From the NCBI GenBank assembly GCA_016271365.2, contig CM028129.1, positions 1,009,745,501-1,009,809,500 on the forward strand: a stretch of 64,000 nucleotides of DNA. Reading direction: 5' to 3'. Of the stretch, positions 30,960 to 42,297 are shown in pieces; the first letter of the stretch is position 1, and each line of letters begins with the position of its first letter. The position numbers were made by a program, and so were the translations under genes. The notes beneath the pieces were generated by a model. The model worked only from the letters and a program-made list of their open reading frames with translations. It had not been told where the DNA came from and searched no databases. The DNA comes from Neoceratodus forsteri. Taxonomy: Eukaryota > Chordata > Ceratodontiformes > Ceratodontidae.

Positions 30960-33760
30960 CCTATGCCAGATGACGCTCCCTTCTTCATTGGAGGATTACG
31001 CAGCCCGGGTTCTTCTCAGCTGGCCGGTTGATCGGGACCTGAAAATACGGCTTAAAGGCTGCAGGAAGGCATCCGCTGTGGTGTGGTCAGCAGCCCGACT
31101 TGCACCCATGGAAGAGGCAGTGGCCAATGCTGTGGCAGGCACATCATCAGCCTTGACATTGCTCTTGGCTGGGGCCAGCATTGGGGCATCCTTTACCAGT
31201 GAATTCTGGCAGATGTGTCAGGCCCTCCAGGCATTCTGGGAGAGCCCTGCCTGTCACAGTAAGAAACACAAATTCCGTCGGCGCCGGTCATGGGACTGGG
31301 AGAGATCATTCTTCTCCTGATCCCTCCACTCCCTGACTGATCAATGCGAGTCAAGCCTTCCTTGATTGATGGCCAGGTTGCAAGCAAGTTCTACAGTGTT
31401 CCATTGGGCTTGTCGACCTTGACACGGGCCGATCAGGCAGTCAAGATTTTTTCAACCCTGTCGACCACTTGTCAGAGGAGGCCGATGAGAAATCGATCTC
31501 CAAGATTCCAGTGTTTCTGGTCCTCACTCAGGAGAATGCTGACCAGTCTGTCCTTGACAGGCTGCACTCCGGAACAGCCTCCACCAGGGGTCGTTCCACT
31601 GAAGCTGGTACACGTCATCTACACTGCAGCCTCAATGGCTTCTCGCATTGGCCCTTAGATCAGTGGTCAATGTTGAGCTCCAGGTTGAGGCACTGCACGT
31701 GCTCTTGGTGTCACTCGACTAGGAGGTGTTGCCATTGATGTTCCTCAACTTCCTTGTCCTCAGACAAGGAGAAGCTCCACTGTCACGTGCAGTGGTGCTA
31801 TTTTTTTTTATGCTTTTTGGGACCGGCGGCCATCCCTTTGTCCCCCCACCTCCACGGGCAAACATCGGGATCCCTGCCATAGTGCGAAGGGTGGAGCCCC
31901 CAGAGCTGTCCCCATTAGCCCCATCGTATCTAGGTCTCTGTTGCGATGGGGACCCAGGTCCACCACGGGATGGGTGCGTCAGTGGGCTCACTGGGGAGGA
32001 TTTTTAACGTTATTTGGTGTTTCAGGGAGCGTGTCAAGTGGACGCCGTGGCATAGCTACACCATGTGTCCGACACGCCCTCCCAGGTTAGCACTAGCTGG
32101 TGCTTCAGTGCCGGTGCATCCCATGGTTACCCGGGAGCCCGAGACTGGAGACACTCTACCCCCCTTGGAGGTAGAGAGTGTGCCATCGATGCTCAATCCA
32201 CCTCTGCCCCGGATGGCTCTCAAGCATCCCGAGTCTGCTTCCGAACCCGGGTCACCCGCATCACAGTGGTAAGTCGTGCACTGTGCCGGCAGAGGCGGCA
32301 CCGGTGCTACTTCTCTGTCAGCAGTGGGCAATGGTGGAGCAGGATGAGGCCCTACCCCAGACCCCTGTATGGTCATCTGACTGGCACCAGTCAAGCCCAC
32401 GCTGGTCCCTCCAAGACAGTTGCCCCAACACCTGTCTTCTCACCATGCCGGGTGGAGCTGCCTCCACTGCAGCCTTTGGTGAGAGCCCTGACTAAGGACT
32501 TCCATGCAGTGTCTGGCTTGCGAGGCTGGCTGTAGGTGCAAATCAATCAGTCACATGACTCTTGGGTGGTCCATGGTGGCAAACAGTCGAGGGCTGTTTT
32601 TGAGGAGCCCTCAGATGACTCGGATGGCTCATCCAAGCAGTCGTCAAAGATGCATACCTTCAACCGCATCTGGTCGAGGAGTTGACTAGTGATCATGGGC
32701 TGATGTCAGTCAAGCCCTTACTCGGCTAATTTTAGAGTCTGTGTCTGCCCTCCTGGAGCCTGTTAAGAAAAGGGCTAAACACTCTTTCACAGACATCTTT
32801 GATAAGAACAAGTCCTTGTGGTCATCTTTCCTATGGCTGAGGCCATTTTGGGGCACGCTCTGGAGCTTTGGCAGCATCCAGTATCCTGTCTGGCACCCTG
32901 TGCCCATATGGTCTGAAGTACATGCTCCCTGTTGTCTCTTTTTCTTGATTCTCGGACCATCCCTTGGCCGAGGGTCTGGTCTTGGACTCTGCTTTCCAAA
33001 AGTCTGGCAACCACGAGGATGTAGACAAGCCTCCCAATAAGGAGTCAAAAAAGCTTGACAATGTCGACAGGAAGGTCTATGCTACCTCATCTGTTGGACT
33101 GCATGACATGATCTACACCATGTGCTATAACTGTAGCTACCCCCAACTCCCCTTTATTGTACACCCCTCCTGCTTATATTTTCCATTTCTGCTATCGTTA
33201 CTTGTTTTCTGCTTGCCCACCTCCGCTGCTAGCTATTCTGTATACAGTTGTATTTACAACAATTTGTGTTTATTATTGTATAAACTATGGGCTATATGCT
33301 GTAACCATTGTACATACCCTTCTTCCCCCATCCCCCCAAATGCATCTGGAAATGAGCTCTAATCCGCTCAGTATGCCCTCCTGGTGAAACTTTTAAATAG
33401 ATAAATAAGCTTTGCTTACTCCCTGCTGAGAGTGCTTGATAATATCTTCCCTCACCTATCAGCTAACAAGCAGCCGCAGAGACCATGGTCAAGTGCTGGC
33501 TAAATACTAGCTTCAGATGGGCTTAGACATGGGTGACTCCTGTGCCCATGCCATGGCAGTGGCCATCGTGATACATCACATGGCCTGACTGAGTCTGTCC
33601 ACCTCTGCAGCAGACAGTTGACACAAGCAGGCCGATGTCCCCTTTCTGGGCACTGACCTCTTTGGTCCGGGGTGGAAGGACATCTCACAAGAATTGAGAA
33701 GTCCAGCCCCACCCTGGACTCTGTGGCTTTGTCCCAGATATTGCCGAAGGCCCAGAAACT
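30960..33760 (+). pseudogene. DIRS-B Gag-like region
   Basis: It aligns loosely with the DIRS-A Gag, with short open pieces only. The most secure landmark is PPNKESKKLDNVDRKVY (about 33030), the counterpart of the conserved PPDKESKKLD motif. An interruption of about 300 bases follows. Numerous stops show long decay. Some open frames here (31469-31738, 32065-32535) have no independent support. Confidence 0.6.
33110..33420 (+). repeat. Small insertion in DIRS-B Gag
   Basis: The segment breaks the Gag alignment after VGLHDMIY. It is pyrimidine-rich and ends ggtgaaacttttaaatagataaataa, resembling the 3' tail of an L2-related SINE or LINE. The exact borders are uncertain. Confidence 0.45.
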
Positions 33761-34129
33761 GAAAAAGATGATCTTTCAGTTTCAGTCCTTTCAGCCACAG
33801 TTGCCTCAGCAGCAGCAGCTCTAGTGGGGGCAATACCAAACCTGGCACCCCAAGGCCAAGTTTTCTGCCCAGTGGCCCAAAAGATGCAGGTGTTGGGGAA
33901 GTGGTGCCTCTCCAGCTCCAGTGGCCAGTGTGCGCACCAGAGCTGCCCAGTGAAGGTCAGGAGATGTCTACCTCCAGCCTTTCCAGTCCCTGACTAGTCC
34001 ATCATTACTACAAACAAGTGGGTTCTCAGTGCTAGGTAGAGGGCTGCCTCTAGACTTTGAGGCTCTCCCGCCTTACCGATCGTACGCTTTTTAGGAGTCC
34101 TCGGTGTTGCAACACATGATGCCCGCCCT

Positions 34130-34800
34130 TTGGAGGATGTTGCTCAGCTTCTTCTGAAAGGGGCTACAGCCAATGTCCCTGGTGCCCTGGCAAGTCAGGG
34201 GTACATGACTATGTACTCCCTGGTCCTGAAACGGATGGGGGGCTGGTGCCCCATACTGGATCTACACAGTCTCAATCAGTACATGCGGAAGTGCAAGTTT
34301 TGGATAATCACTGCGAACCACATGATACCACCCTTGGAGCAGAGCATGTGGTTCTGCTCCTGGGCCCTCCAGGATGTGTTCTTCTGCATCTCAGTTCATT
34401 CATTCCACTGGCGATACCTCTGGTTCTGCACAGAAGGGGTTCTCTGTCAGTTTCAGGTTATGCCCTTTGGCCTCTTTTCTGCACCCAGAGTCTTCACCAA
34501 GTGCATGACAGTGGTGGCAGCCTTTCTGTGGTGAAAGGGCATCAGGATATACCCTCTACCTCGATGACTGACTGATTGCTGGGCTGTTCAAGGAGGCTGT
34601 GGAGCAGTCCAGGGTTCTGGCCCTCCACTGCAGTGACTTAGGCCTCTTGGTCAACGTGACCAAGTTCAAACTGATTCCCTCGCAGGTGATCCATTTCATT
34701 AGGACAAAACTAGACTCCCTGCGGTCCGAGCACTGGATCTTACATCCTTTGTCCGATTGTTTTAGGTTGGGTGCTTGTGACCTGCCCTGACTTCCTATGA
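34130..34800 (+). pseudogene. DIRS-B reverse transcriptase
   Basis: The frame 34130-34534 contains TMYSLVLKRMGGWCPILDLH, FCSWALQDVFF and MPFGLFSAPRVFTKCMTV, parallel to DIRS-A. The catalytic box near 34555 is frame-shifted (cctctacctcgatgactgac corresponds to the YLDDW region) with Trp codon changed to stop. Then come LLVNVTKFKLIPSQVIHFI (34599-34790). Confidence 0.8.
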
Positions 34801-34976
34801 CAGCTCGGGTACATAGTGTTCTGCACAAGTGTGGTCCAATGGGCCTGCTGGCAGATGTGGCACCTGCAGTGGAAGTTGGGCTGTCAGTGGTCTCAGCACT
34901 TAGGACACCTGGACCAACCAGCCATAGTGACCCAGTCATTGTGGAAAGCCATCCAGTGGTGGTTAGTCCCAGAACA

Positions 34977-35177
34977 TCTTTTCTTTTTTTTTTTTTTTTA
35001 AAACCTTTGTTTTACCAGAAGAGAGACACTAAACTGAAAGCTTGTTTACAGGTGCAACCTTGGAGCACAAGGAAGTTAAATGACTTGCTCAGGGTCACAC
35101 AGTATGCAAGTGGGGGCTGTGGGATTCAAACCCAGGTCTCCAGTTTTGCATCTGGAGGAAGGAGTCTTGTTTGTCTG
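34977..35177 (-). repeat. MIR/CORE-type tRNA-derived SINE
   Basis: On the minus strand the B-box region gggtttgaatccca is followed by the core phrase tgtgtgaccctgagcaagtc, characteristic of MIR-like CORE SINEs. A poly(A) tail appears as a T-run at 34982-34999. The flanking cccagaac (about 34968 and 35178) is the target duplication. Confidence 0.75.
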
Positions 35178-35620
35178 CCCAGAACCAACTGTCACTCCCA
35201 TGGACACATCTCTGGTGGGGTGGGAAGTGCACCTGGGAGACCACAGGATCCACGGGTTCTGGTGACCCAGGAAGTCCTGTCACCACATCAGCCTGGTGGA
35301 CCTCCGTGCAGTGTGACCAGCTCTGACAGAATCTGTTCCTTTGGTCAGGAGGTCAAATCGTGCAAGTCCAGACGGGCAACACCACAACCATGTTTTACCT
35401 AAACAGGCAGGGTGGTATGCACTCTCTTCCCTTGTGTCAGGAGGCGCTTCGCACCTGGACTCTCATGCGCAGTTTAGTTGCATATCTCCGAGAGACTCAT
35501 GTTGCCATAGCAGACAGTCAGCTGGCAGATGTTCTCACTCGGGTGGGAGAGACATCGCATGAGTTGTCCCTACATCAGGAGGTGGTGACCCACCTGTTCT
35601 CCCTGTGGGGCACACCTCTG

Positions 35621-36307
35621 TGTGACAGGGTGGAATAGGACCTTGTCCCAGTTGTTAGAGAAAGTGTTTAAAATGCAAGGATCTGTCCTTTCCTATCTGT
35701 CTGTCCGGTTGCACAACCATATTTTCCTGAGAGACCTCGGACTTGATCAACCCGACAATCTTGCAGTCCTTTGCCTCTCACTGTCTCTCAGTCCTCTCTT
35801 GCTGTCTGTTTTTCCTCCCCTTGCATATCTGCTAATATAAAAATATATGCAAATCAGTATATGGAAATGTTAACTGATGTTGGGATCTCTTGTTTAGAAA
35901 ATGTACATTTCAACTGTAATACTATTTATATTTATAATTTGAGATGACTGCAAAAAGCTGTTGGAAACTAGAGGTTACCTTAGTGCAAATCTTTGAGCCT
36001 TTTGCAAAAGCTGTACCAAAGGGGCCTCAGCAAGAACACTGTGTTCTAGCAGTTCCTTCCTAATACTTACAAAAACAGGATGCTTGCTAAGAATGGGGAT
36101 TGAAAGGACTTATAAAGGAGCTAAGCTGCAACTGCAGAAGAGAGAAAGGGACACAGAGACTGAAGGAAAATTTTATTTTGCCTTTGTACAGTTATACTGA
36201 ACAAGTTTATTTTTTTTTATGTTACTGCTACTGTAAATAAATATTTTTGGTGAATTCTACAACTGCTCCTGGTTTTCCTATGTTTCCTGACCTATGCCTC
36301 GACAACA
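35621..36307 (+). mobile_element. Solo LTR with 5-bp target duplication
   Basis: It starts tgtgacaggg and ends cgacaaca, so it has TG...CA ends, and is flanked by ctctg at 35616-35620 and 36308-36312. Removing it rejoins the DIRS-B reading GTP-xVDLFAS. An aataaa signal lies near 36235. It is 687 bp with no internal coding, so it is the product of LTR-LTR recombination. Family (endogenous retrovirus or Gypsy type) is not determinable here. Confidence 0.85.
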
Positions 36308-37028
36308 CTCTGGTGGACCTGTTTGCCTCTTGGCAGAACACAAAACTGAGGCTGTTTTGTGCCCACCACCCACAATCTGGGACATTGATGGGGGGATATC
36401 TTCGCAGTGCCCTAGACCCCTGGCCTCATGTACACTTTTCCTCCTTTCCCCCCGCTCCACAAGGTGGTGATAAAGGCACAGAAGGACAAGGTGCGGATGA
36501 TCCCAATAGCCCCAGACTGGCCTCAGCAGTTCTGGTACCTGAATCTCCTCAGCCTCCGCAAAAGGCTTCCATGATTATTTGCCTCTTTGCCCAGACCTGC
36601 TGACCAGACAACAGGAGAAGGTCCTGCACCTGAACCTTCAGTCCCTGCACCTCTCAGCCTGGTTCATAAGTGGCTAGAGTTCCAGGCTTTGGGTCTTTTG
36701 GAAGATGTGCTCCACGTTTTAGATGCCTTCCGAAAAGAATCTACTCACCGGTTCTATGCCTTTAAATAAAGGAGGTTTTATTGCCCAGGTGAGTCAGGTT
36801 GTGAAGAAGGAACTAAGTCTTCCGCACGGGCATGAGTGCCACCTCAAGCAGGTATTGTGGGGAAAGGACACTGTAGGTTCCTAGATGGGAGAATGGAGGT
36901 ACCTGGCAAGGAGAGGCAGGAATCATACTTGGAGATCCTACGAAGCAAGTACTTTATTTAGCAGGAAGGATGGCAGTGGACACAGAGGCAGGTATTCGAC
37001 AACAGCAGCAATAAGGATATGCAAGGCA

Positions 37029-37032
<4 letters not shown>

Positions 37033-37076
<44 letters not shown>
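37033..37076 (+). repeat. (AT)n microsatellite
   Basis: About 22 AT repeats between two gcaataaat phrases. Confidence 0.95.
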
Positions 37077-37079
<3 letters not shown>

Positions 37080-37449
37080 ATAAATAGGTGGGTAATCAAT
37101 AAATAAAGCTAAAAGGTGCACTTTTACTTAGTTAAGTACTGTTACTTTACTGCAGCTCCGATTGCCTACGGTATCATTACTACTTGGTCAACCAGTGCTT
37201 GCCTATGCTTTTACATATAAACATTTGTTACTTTCAGTGCATTAATTCAGAATGGATTGTCAAATCACTTTGAAGTCTATGTTAGGATGTTGAGAGAAAT
37301 TTCGCTGAGAACTATGACCTGGACGGGGACTTGGACCAATAAGGGGCACTGGTTGCAACAATGATACATCAATGAAGAGCCTCGGTTAGGCCATTGGGAG
37401 TTAGGAGAGGTATTGTAAACAGCCTGTAGGTTCATCAGCAAATGCTCCC

Positions 37450-37700
37450 CCCACCCACCTCTTGGGCTGCCAGAACAAGAGAAACAGAAGTGCATCTAGA
37501 AGATGACTTTTTGGCATAAACCCTCCTGTGGGCTACCAAGACAGGAACAGAAGACGTGGAACTTGAGGCAAATTCTTTGGCACAAACCCTCTCTTGGGCT
37601 TCCAGGACAAGAAGAACTTCAATTTAAGCAGAGAAACTGGTCTTTGGACAATGGTCCAGATTGCTGATCTTTGGACAATGATTCTGGATACAGCTCTTCA
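37450..37700 (+). repeat. Degenerate tandem repeat (~75-80 bp)
   Basis: Copies of an aaaccctc...gggct(a/t)cca(a/g)gacaagaag-type unit occur at about 37460, 37520 and 37585, followed by two shorter ctttggacaatg repeats. Confidence 0.55.
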
Positions 37701-37787
37701 GATGATGGCACTGGATGCTGATCCTGAAAGAGAAAAACCCACCCCACTGTATGATGGAGGCTCTCTTTAGTGACCCTGATCAGCTTC

Positions 37788-37925
37788 TAAGCTTCCTTTA
37801 CTACTTAATAGGGTAAGGATGTAGCTTGGTAGAGCAGCGAATGGGTTATGTCCTCTTAAGCTTCCTTTACTACATAATGGGTTAGGGGTGTTGCTTGGTG
37901 GAGTAGTAAATGTGGTCTGTCCTGT
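37788..37925 (+). repeat. Tandem duplication (~69 bp, two copies)
   Basis: Both copies start taagcttcctttactac and share gcttggt(a/g)gagtag and the tgtcct end. Confidence 0.75.
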
Positions 37926-38310
37926 CACCCTAATTCTAGCTGGGTTGACTGCCCCCAGTTGTCATCCAAGGAGGTGGTATCACAGGCAGAATGCAGTCTT
38001 TGGTCAAAATGACACTTAGGCAGGCTGTAGGTAGTTGCAGAGAGTACTGAACAGCATTACAGCTGACGTGGGAGTGCCAAGTGATGAGGTGATTCAGTGC
38101 TGCGTAGTAGGAAAGGCTAGGCAGTCTCATGAAGGGGTACCATAGGTTTAAGGCAGTTACTCTGAAGGTACCATAGATTTAGGGCAGTTACTTCAGGGAA
38201 AATGGGGCACAACGCAAGTTCAGGTAGTACATAGCTGACAGGGTAATGCATAAGTTTCATAGGTTTTTTATGAGCTTAGTGAGATTGTGCCCATATCAGT
38301 TTGCCAAAAC

Positions 38311-39985
38311 TTATAGTTCCCCGTACCTACATACATTATCCATTAAGCAGTATGAGTCCAATTTCATTTTGAACTTGTGCATGCCACTGCTGCCCTCAAT
38401 CTCAAGCAGTGGAGAGTTCCAGGTGTTCACCACTCTTTGACTGAAGCAATTGGCCCTCCTTTTATTGTGGCATTTTCCCCCCATGATCTGCAATATATGT
38501 GACCAGGTTGTATAATGAAGATCTTTGAGCTTCAAGCCCAGACAGTCCCATAAATCATCATTCTCAAAGGCCCCATACACCAGACACAAGTCTCCTCTGA
38601 ATCTTCTATACTGAAGGGTGCATAAGCCTAATTTATCTAATCTATCCAAGTAACTCAAATGTTTAACCTCTTTCATTAGTTTAGTAGCACAATGCTGAAC
38701 CCTTTCTAGTGCCTTTATCTCCATTTTATGGTATGGGGACCAGAACTGGACACTGAATTCCAGGTGCAGCCTAACCCAAAAAAGTGTACAGCAGCATCAA
38801 AACATCTCTGTTTCTGCTTGCTGTATGTTTTCTGATGCTGTTTAATGCCATGTTGGCTTTTTTTACCATCATATTGCAGTGCTTCTTAAACTCCATGTGT
38901 GAAATACATATACCTAGGTCTATATTTCTAGCTTTCTTAATGTAGACCCTTGTAGCAAATAATTATTTATAGTTATTTTTGCCTAGATGAAGTACCCCAC
39001 ATATCTCAATATTCAGAGCTAGTTCGTGTTTAGATGCCCATTGATCCAGGTTATTTAATTTGGCGTGTAAACTCTCCATGAGCCCATGACATACCCTATT
39101 TTAGTGTCATCTGCAAATTTTGATAACCACACTGCAGTAGTACTTAGCATAAATGATAAATTGATATTAAAGCGGCAAGGGCCCAAAACAGATCCCTGCG
39201 GGACCTTACTGGTGACATCAGCCTAAGCTGATAAATTTCCCCATATATTGATTTTCTGTGTTCTGTCCATGAGCCAAGAGGCAATGCAACTTACTATCCT
39301 TTTATTCAAACCAGCATCAGTGAGAGTTTGCACCAACAGTTTGTGTGGGACTCCGTCAGAGGCCTTAACAAAAGTCGGTAAAGATCATATCCACTTAGCC
39401 TTGGTCAAGTGCTCTACTAACCTTGTCATAAAAATCCAACAAATTAGTTGGGCACGATCTGCTTCTAGTGAATCCATGCTGCGTCAAGTCAGTCAGTCCT
39501 ACGCTCTTGATAAACTCATCAATCCAGTCCTTTAATACCCCCTTTATTACTTTCCCCAGGATTGATGTCAAGCTTACTGGGCAATAACTTTTACTGTCCT
39601 TTTTTATAAATTGGAATCACAGTTGCTTTCTTCCATGATTTAACGGCTAGTCCCTTGTTTATTGATTTCTGAAATATCTTCGTAACAGGCCCAACCAGCT
39701 CTTCCACTAACTCCCTGACCACCCTAGGGTGTACCCCATCAGGACCCGGACACGGTGATTTATTGAGATTTATTTTTTGTAGCTTAGATTCTATATCCTT
39801 CCATAATTATGGGCAGTACATTACTTTCCTGAAAACTAAACACTACACCATCTCATTTTTTAGTGTAAACAGAGCTAAAATAGTCATTTAATTTCTGGGC
39901 TATATGCATTGTCAGAAATTATTGACCAATCTGTATCCTCAGTGGCCCTACCAATACGTTGATACCCCTCTTATGATTTATGTAT
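38311..39985 (-). pseudogene. CR1-group LINE RT and C-terminal domain
   Basis: RT motifs are readable in fragments on the minus strand: a SPCPGPDGVHPRVV-type box near 39740, DFC/KASDGVPHK near 39360, a GPxGSVLGP-like turn near 39200 and an AD-D-type box near 39120 (gcagatgacactaaaatagg). The open frame 38311-38724 gives IKALERVQHCATKLMKEV, YLDRLDKLGLCTLQYRRFRG and FSQRVVNTWNSPLLE, the typical C-terminus of this group. Confidence 0.75.
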
Positions 39986-39989
39986 TTGT

Positions 39990-40885
39990 AAGATCTGTAA
40001 CAGGTTAGACACTCGGGGTTGAGAAATGAGGAGGGACCTAGTAAAGCTGGAAAACTGGTCCAATGTATGGCAATTAAAATTTAATGCAAAGAAGTGCAAA
40101 ATCATACACCTGGGGTGCAGAAACCCTGTGGAGAGTTACCGGATCGGGGAGTTGCTGAGGGTTAGCAGGGAAGAAAGGGATTTGGGGTAATAATTTAGAT
40201 GACCTGAAAGTGTCCAAACAGTGTACCAAGGTTATGGGAGGCTGGTAGCATGTTGTGGTGCATAGGAGTAGGTATCACTAGCAGAAGAAGGGGTGGTAAT
40301 GTCACTGTACAAAATTGCTGGTGAGGCCTCATCTGGAGTATGGTGTACAGTTCTGGGGGCCGCATCTTCATAAGGACATAGACAGGGTGGAGGCGACTCA
40401 GAGAAGGGCAAAAATATGGTGCAGGGCTTGCACCAGGAGACATATGAGGAGAGATTAAAAGACCTCAATATGTATACACTGGAAGAGCAGTGGGAATGGG
40501 GAGATATGATAGAAACCTTCAAGTATCTTAAGGGCATAAACAAAGTGCAAGTGAACAACATCTTTCGGTATAGAAGGTGTACAAGGATGAGGGGACATGA
40601 TATGAGATTGGAGAGAGGGAGGCAAGATAAAGGGGACTGTGAGGAAGTTTTTCTTCACAGAAATGGTGGTAGATGCAAGGACATAGTGGGAGCTAGCACG
40701 GTGGGGGGATTTAAACATGCATGGGATAGGCACAAGGGAACCCTAGAGGTGGGTAGGAAAGGCTAAAGCCAATGACTAAGTAGGGTCAGCGACCACTGAT
40801 GCAGGCAGGGAATATGGGCAGACTGGTTGAGCCTAGCGGTCCTTATTTGCAGTCAACTATTATGTCAGTATGTTACTATGTAAAA
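39990..40885 (+). pseudogene. CR1 LINE 3' fragment (plus strand)
   Basis: It contains the KLENWSNVWQLKFNAKKCK-type region near 40050 and [37 protein letters not shown] (40416-40766). It ends with the aactattatgtcagtatgttactatg tail near 40880. It splits the antisense LINE. Confidence 0.8.
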
Positions 40886-41158
40886 AGCCTTATGATTATC
40901 CTTTGTGTCAGTGACCAACTTATGTTCAAAGTATTTCTTTGTCTTCTTACACACCAGAGCAATACTTTTATATTCATTCCATGCTTGGACTGATTTTGAT
41001 TTCTTTGCTATCGCATACACCCTACCTTGATGTTTTATTAAGCTCTTAAACTTTCTATTAAACCATGGTGGATTGTTCTTAACATTGTTAGATGTGTTCC
41101 TAACTGGAACATATTTCTCAATCAGGTAATCTATTTTAGCCATCAGGATTTGCCACAT
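40865..41158 (-). pseudogene. CR1-group LINE endonuclease-RT linker
   Basis: The frame has IEKYVPVRNTSNNVKNNPPW, FNRKFKSLIKHQGRVYAIAK and KKYFEHKLVTDTKDNHKAFY, the usual linker of CR1-group ORF2. It is cut at its C-terminal side by the inserted CR1. Confidence 0.75.
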
Positions 41159-41499
41159 TCCTTTGCGATTGATCCTTCAAAGTCTTGTTTCAGTCCCATT
41201 CCTTAAGTCATTTTGCATTTCAGTAAAGTTTGTCCCTGAAAACATTTGACCTTAGTTGATCCTGTCAAAATTGTAGTATTCACTGTTATTGAGAACATTA
41301 CCATGGTATGGTTGCTGTTTCCCAGTGGGACTGCAGTAGTGCAGTTAGTTATACTATCCCCATATTACTAATTACCATGTCTAAAATGTTCATTTTCCTG
41401 GTCGGAGATGTTACATATTGTTCGAGGCATAGGTTATTGATGGAATCAAGAAACTCTTGTTCAGATTGTGTGTTCCTCACAAGTTTCCCAATTGTTTGT

Positions 41500-41740
41500 T
41501 GGCATATTGAAATCTAATAAGATTACATTTTCATCCGGATCAATATTTTATTGAGGATTGTAGTCATTGCTCCATCTAATATATGATCTTGTGATGGGGG
41601 TCTGTATATAAGACCAAAAATAATTTTTGAACTATTCTTTGGGGCAGCCTTTAACCAGATATGCTTCAGTAGAATATCCATCTCCCAATCTATCTCCTTT
41701 ACCAAAATGTTGTTATATACACACACACACACACACACAC
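41500..41740 (-). pseudogene. CR1-group LINE endonuclease fragment
   Basis: ILVKEIDWEMDILLKHIWLK and SSKIIFGLIYRPPSQD show the central VGxxYRPP motif of the APE endonuclease. The start of the listed frame is produced by the adjacent CA repeat. Confidence 0.7.
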
Positions 41741-41743
41741 ACA
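41718..41743 (+). repeat. (CA)n microsatellite
   Basis: About 13 CA repeats inside the antisense LINE's endonuclease region. Confidence 0.95.
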
Positions 41744-42030
41744 GCTACCCCTTCCCCACTTCTGTTAACCCTTTCCTTACTTAAATAATTATACCCACAG
41801 ATATGTCTATCTTAGGTGTCATTGCAGTTCTACTAATTTTCAGTAATTGCGCATATTTTAATATTATCCCTAATCAAAATCTGATCTAACTCATCCTTTT
41901 TTGTTCATCAGGCTTCTAGCATTAAGCAGTAGACAATTCGACACCTTCTCCATGGTAGCTCGGTCAGTATTTTTAACTGTACTCCTAATTTTTGAAGCAA
42001 CAGACCTCCTTCCCCCTTGCCCTGTGGCAA

Positions 42031-42297
42031 CTAGTTTAAAGCATGATCAGTCGCTTCTCTGATCTTGGAACCAAGTAGATGCGAGTCGTGTTTATTGAAG
42101 TGTAATCCATCTTTTGCATAAAGTGATAGATTACTGAACCTCACCCAATTGTGTAGGAAGGTAAATCCCTCTCTGTTACACCATCTTTGTAACCACCTGT
42201 TCATCAGGAAGATATCCTGTGCCCTGAATTTACTGACTCGTGGTACTGGTAGAATTTCTGACATTTCAGGCAGTTTGTTAGCCAAATAGGGTACCAC
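42031..42297 (-). pseudogene. LINE ORF1 esterase-like (SGNH) C-terminus
   Basis: The frame reads ILPVPRVSKFRAQDIFLMNR, WLQRWCNREGFTFLHNW, and ends with AKDGLHFNKHDSHLLGSKI. The DGLHFN motif with Asp and His corresponds to the catalytic D-x-x-H of SGNH hydrolases found in ORF1 of CR1-group LINEs. Family members are reported to have esterase activity. The N-terminal Ser/Gly blocks are not visible, so this is a 3' portion of ORF1. Confidence 0.7.

Larger units (their letters stand above)
34801..36774 (+). pseudogene. DIRS-B RNase H/methyltransferase region, interrupted twice
   Basis: RNase H appears as VQTGNTTTMFYLNRQGGMHS and ADVLTRVGETSHELSLHQE (35360-35638); the core Asp of QTDN is Gly here. 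The methyltransferase-like part follows the LTR insertion: DLFASWQNTKLRLFCAHHP at 36310 and the AVLVPESPQPPQK segment near 36530. A minus-strand SINE (34977-35177) and a solo LTR (35621-36307) interrupt it. Confidence 0.75.
30680..36780 (+). mobile_element. DIRS-type retrotransposon, copy B, 5' part
   Basis: An older DIRS subfamily. It contains a left terminal repeat, Gag-like, RT and RNase H/methyltransferase sequence in the same order as DIRS-A, but with many stops. It ends abruptly at the recombinase start (36780) in the 6-bp sequence gtttta. The missing recombinase, internal region and right terminal repeat of the same subfamily are at 57639-58930, starting with the same 6 bases. Later insertions are at about 33110-33420, 34977-35177 and 35621-36307. 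Confidence 0.85.
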
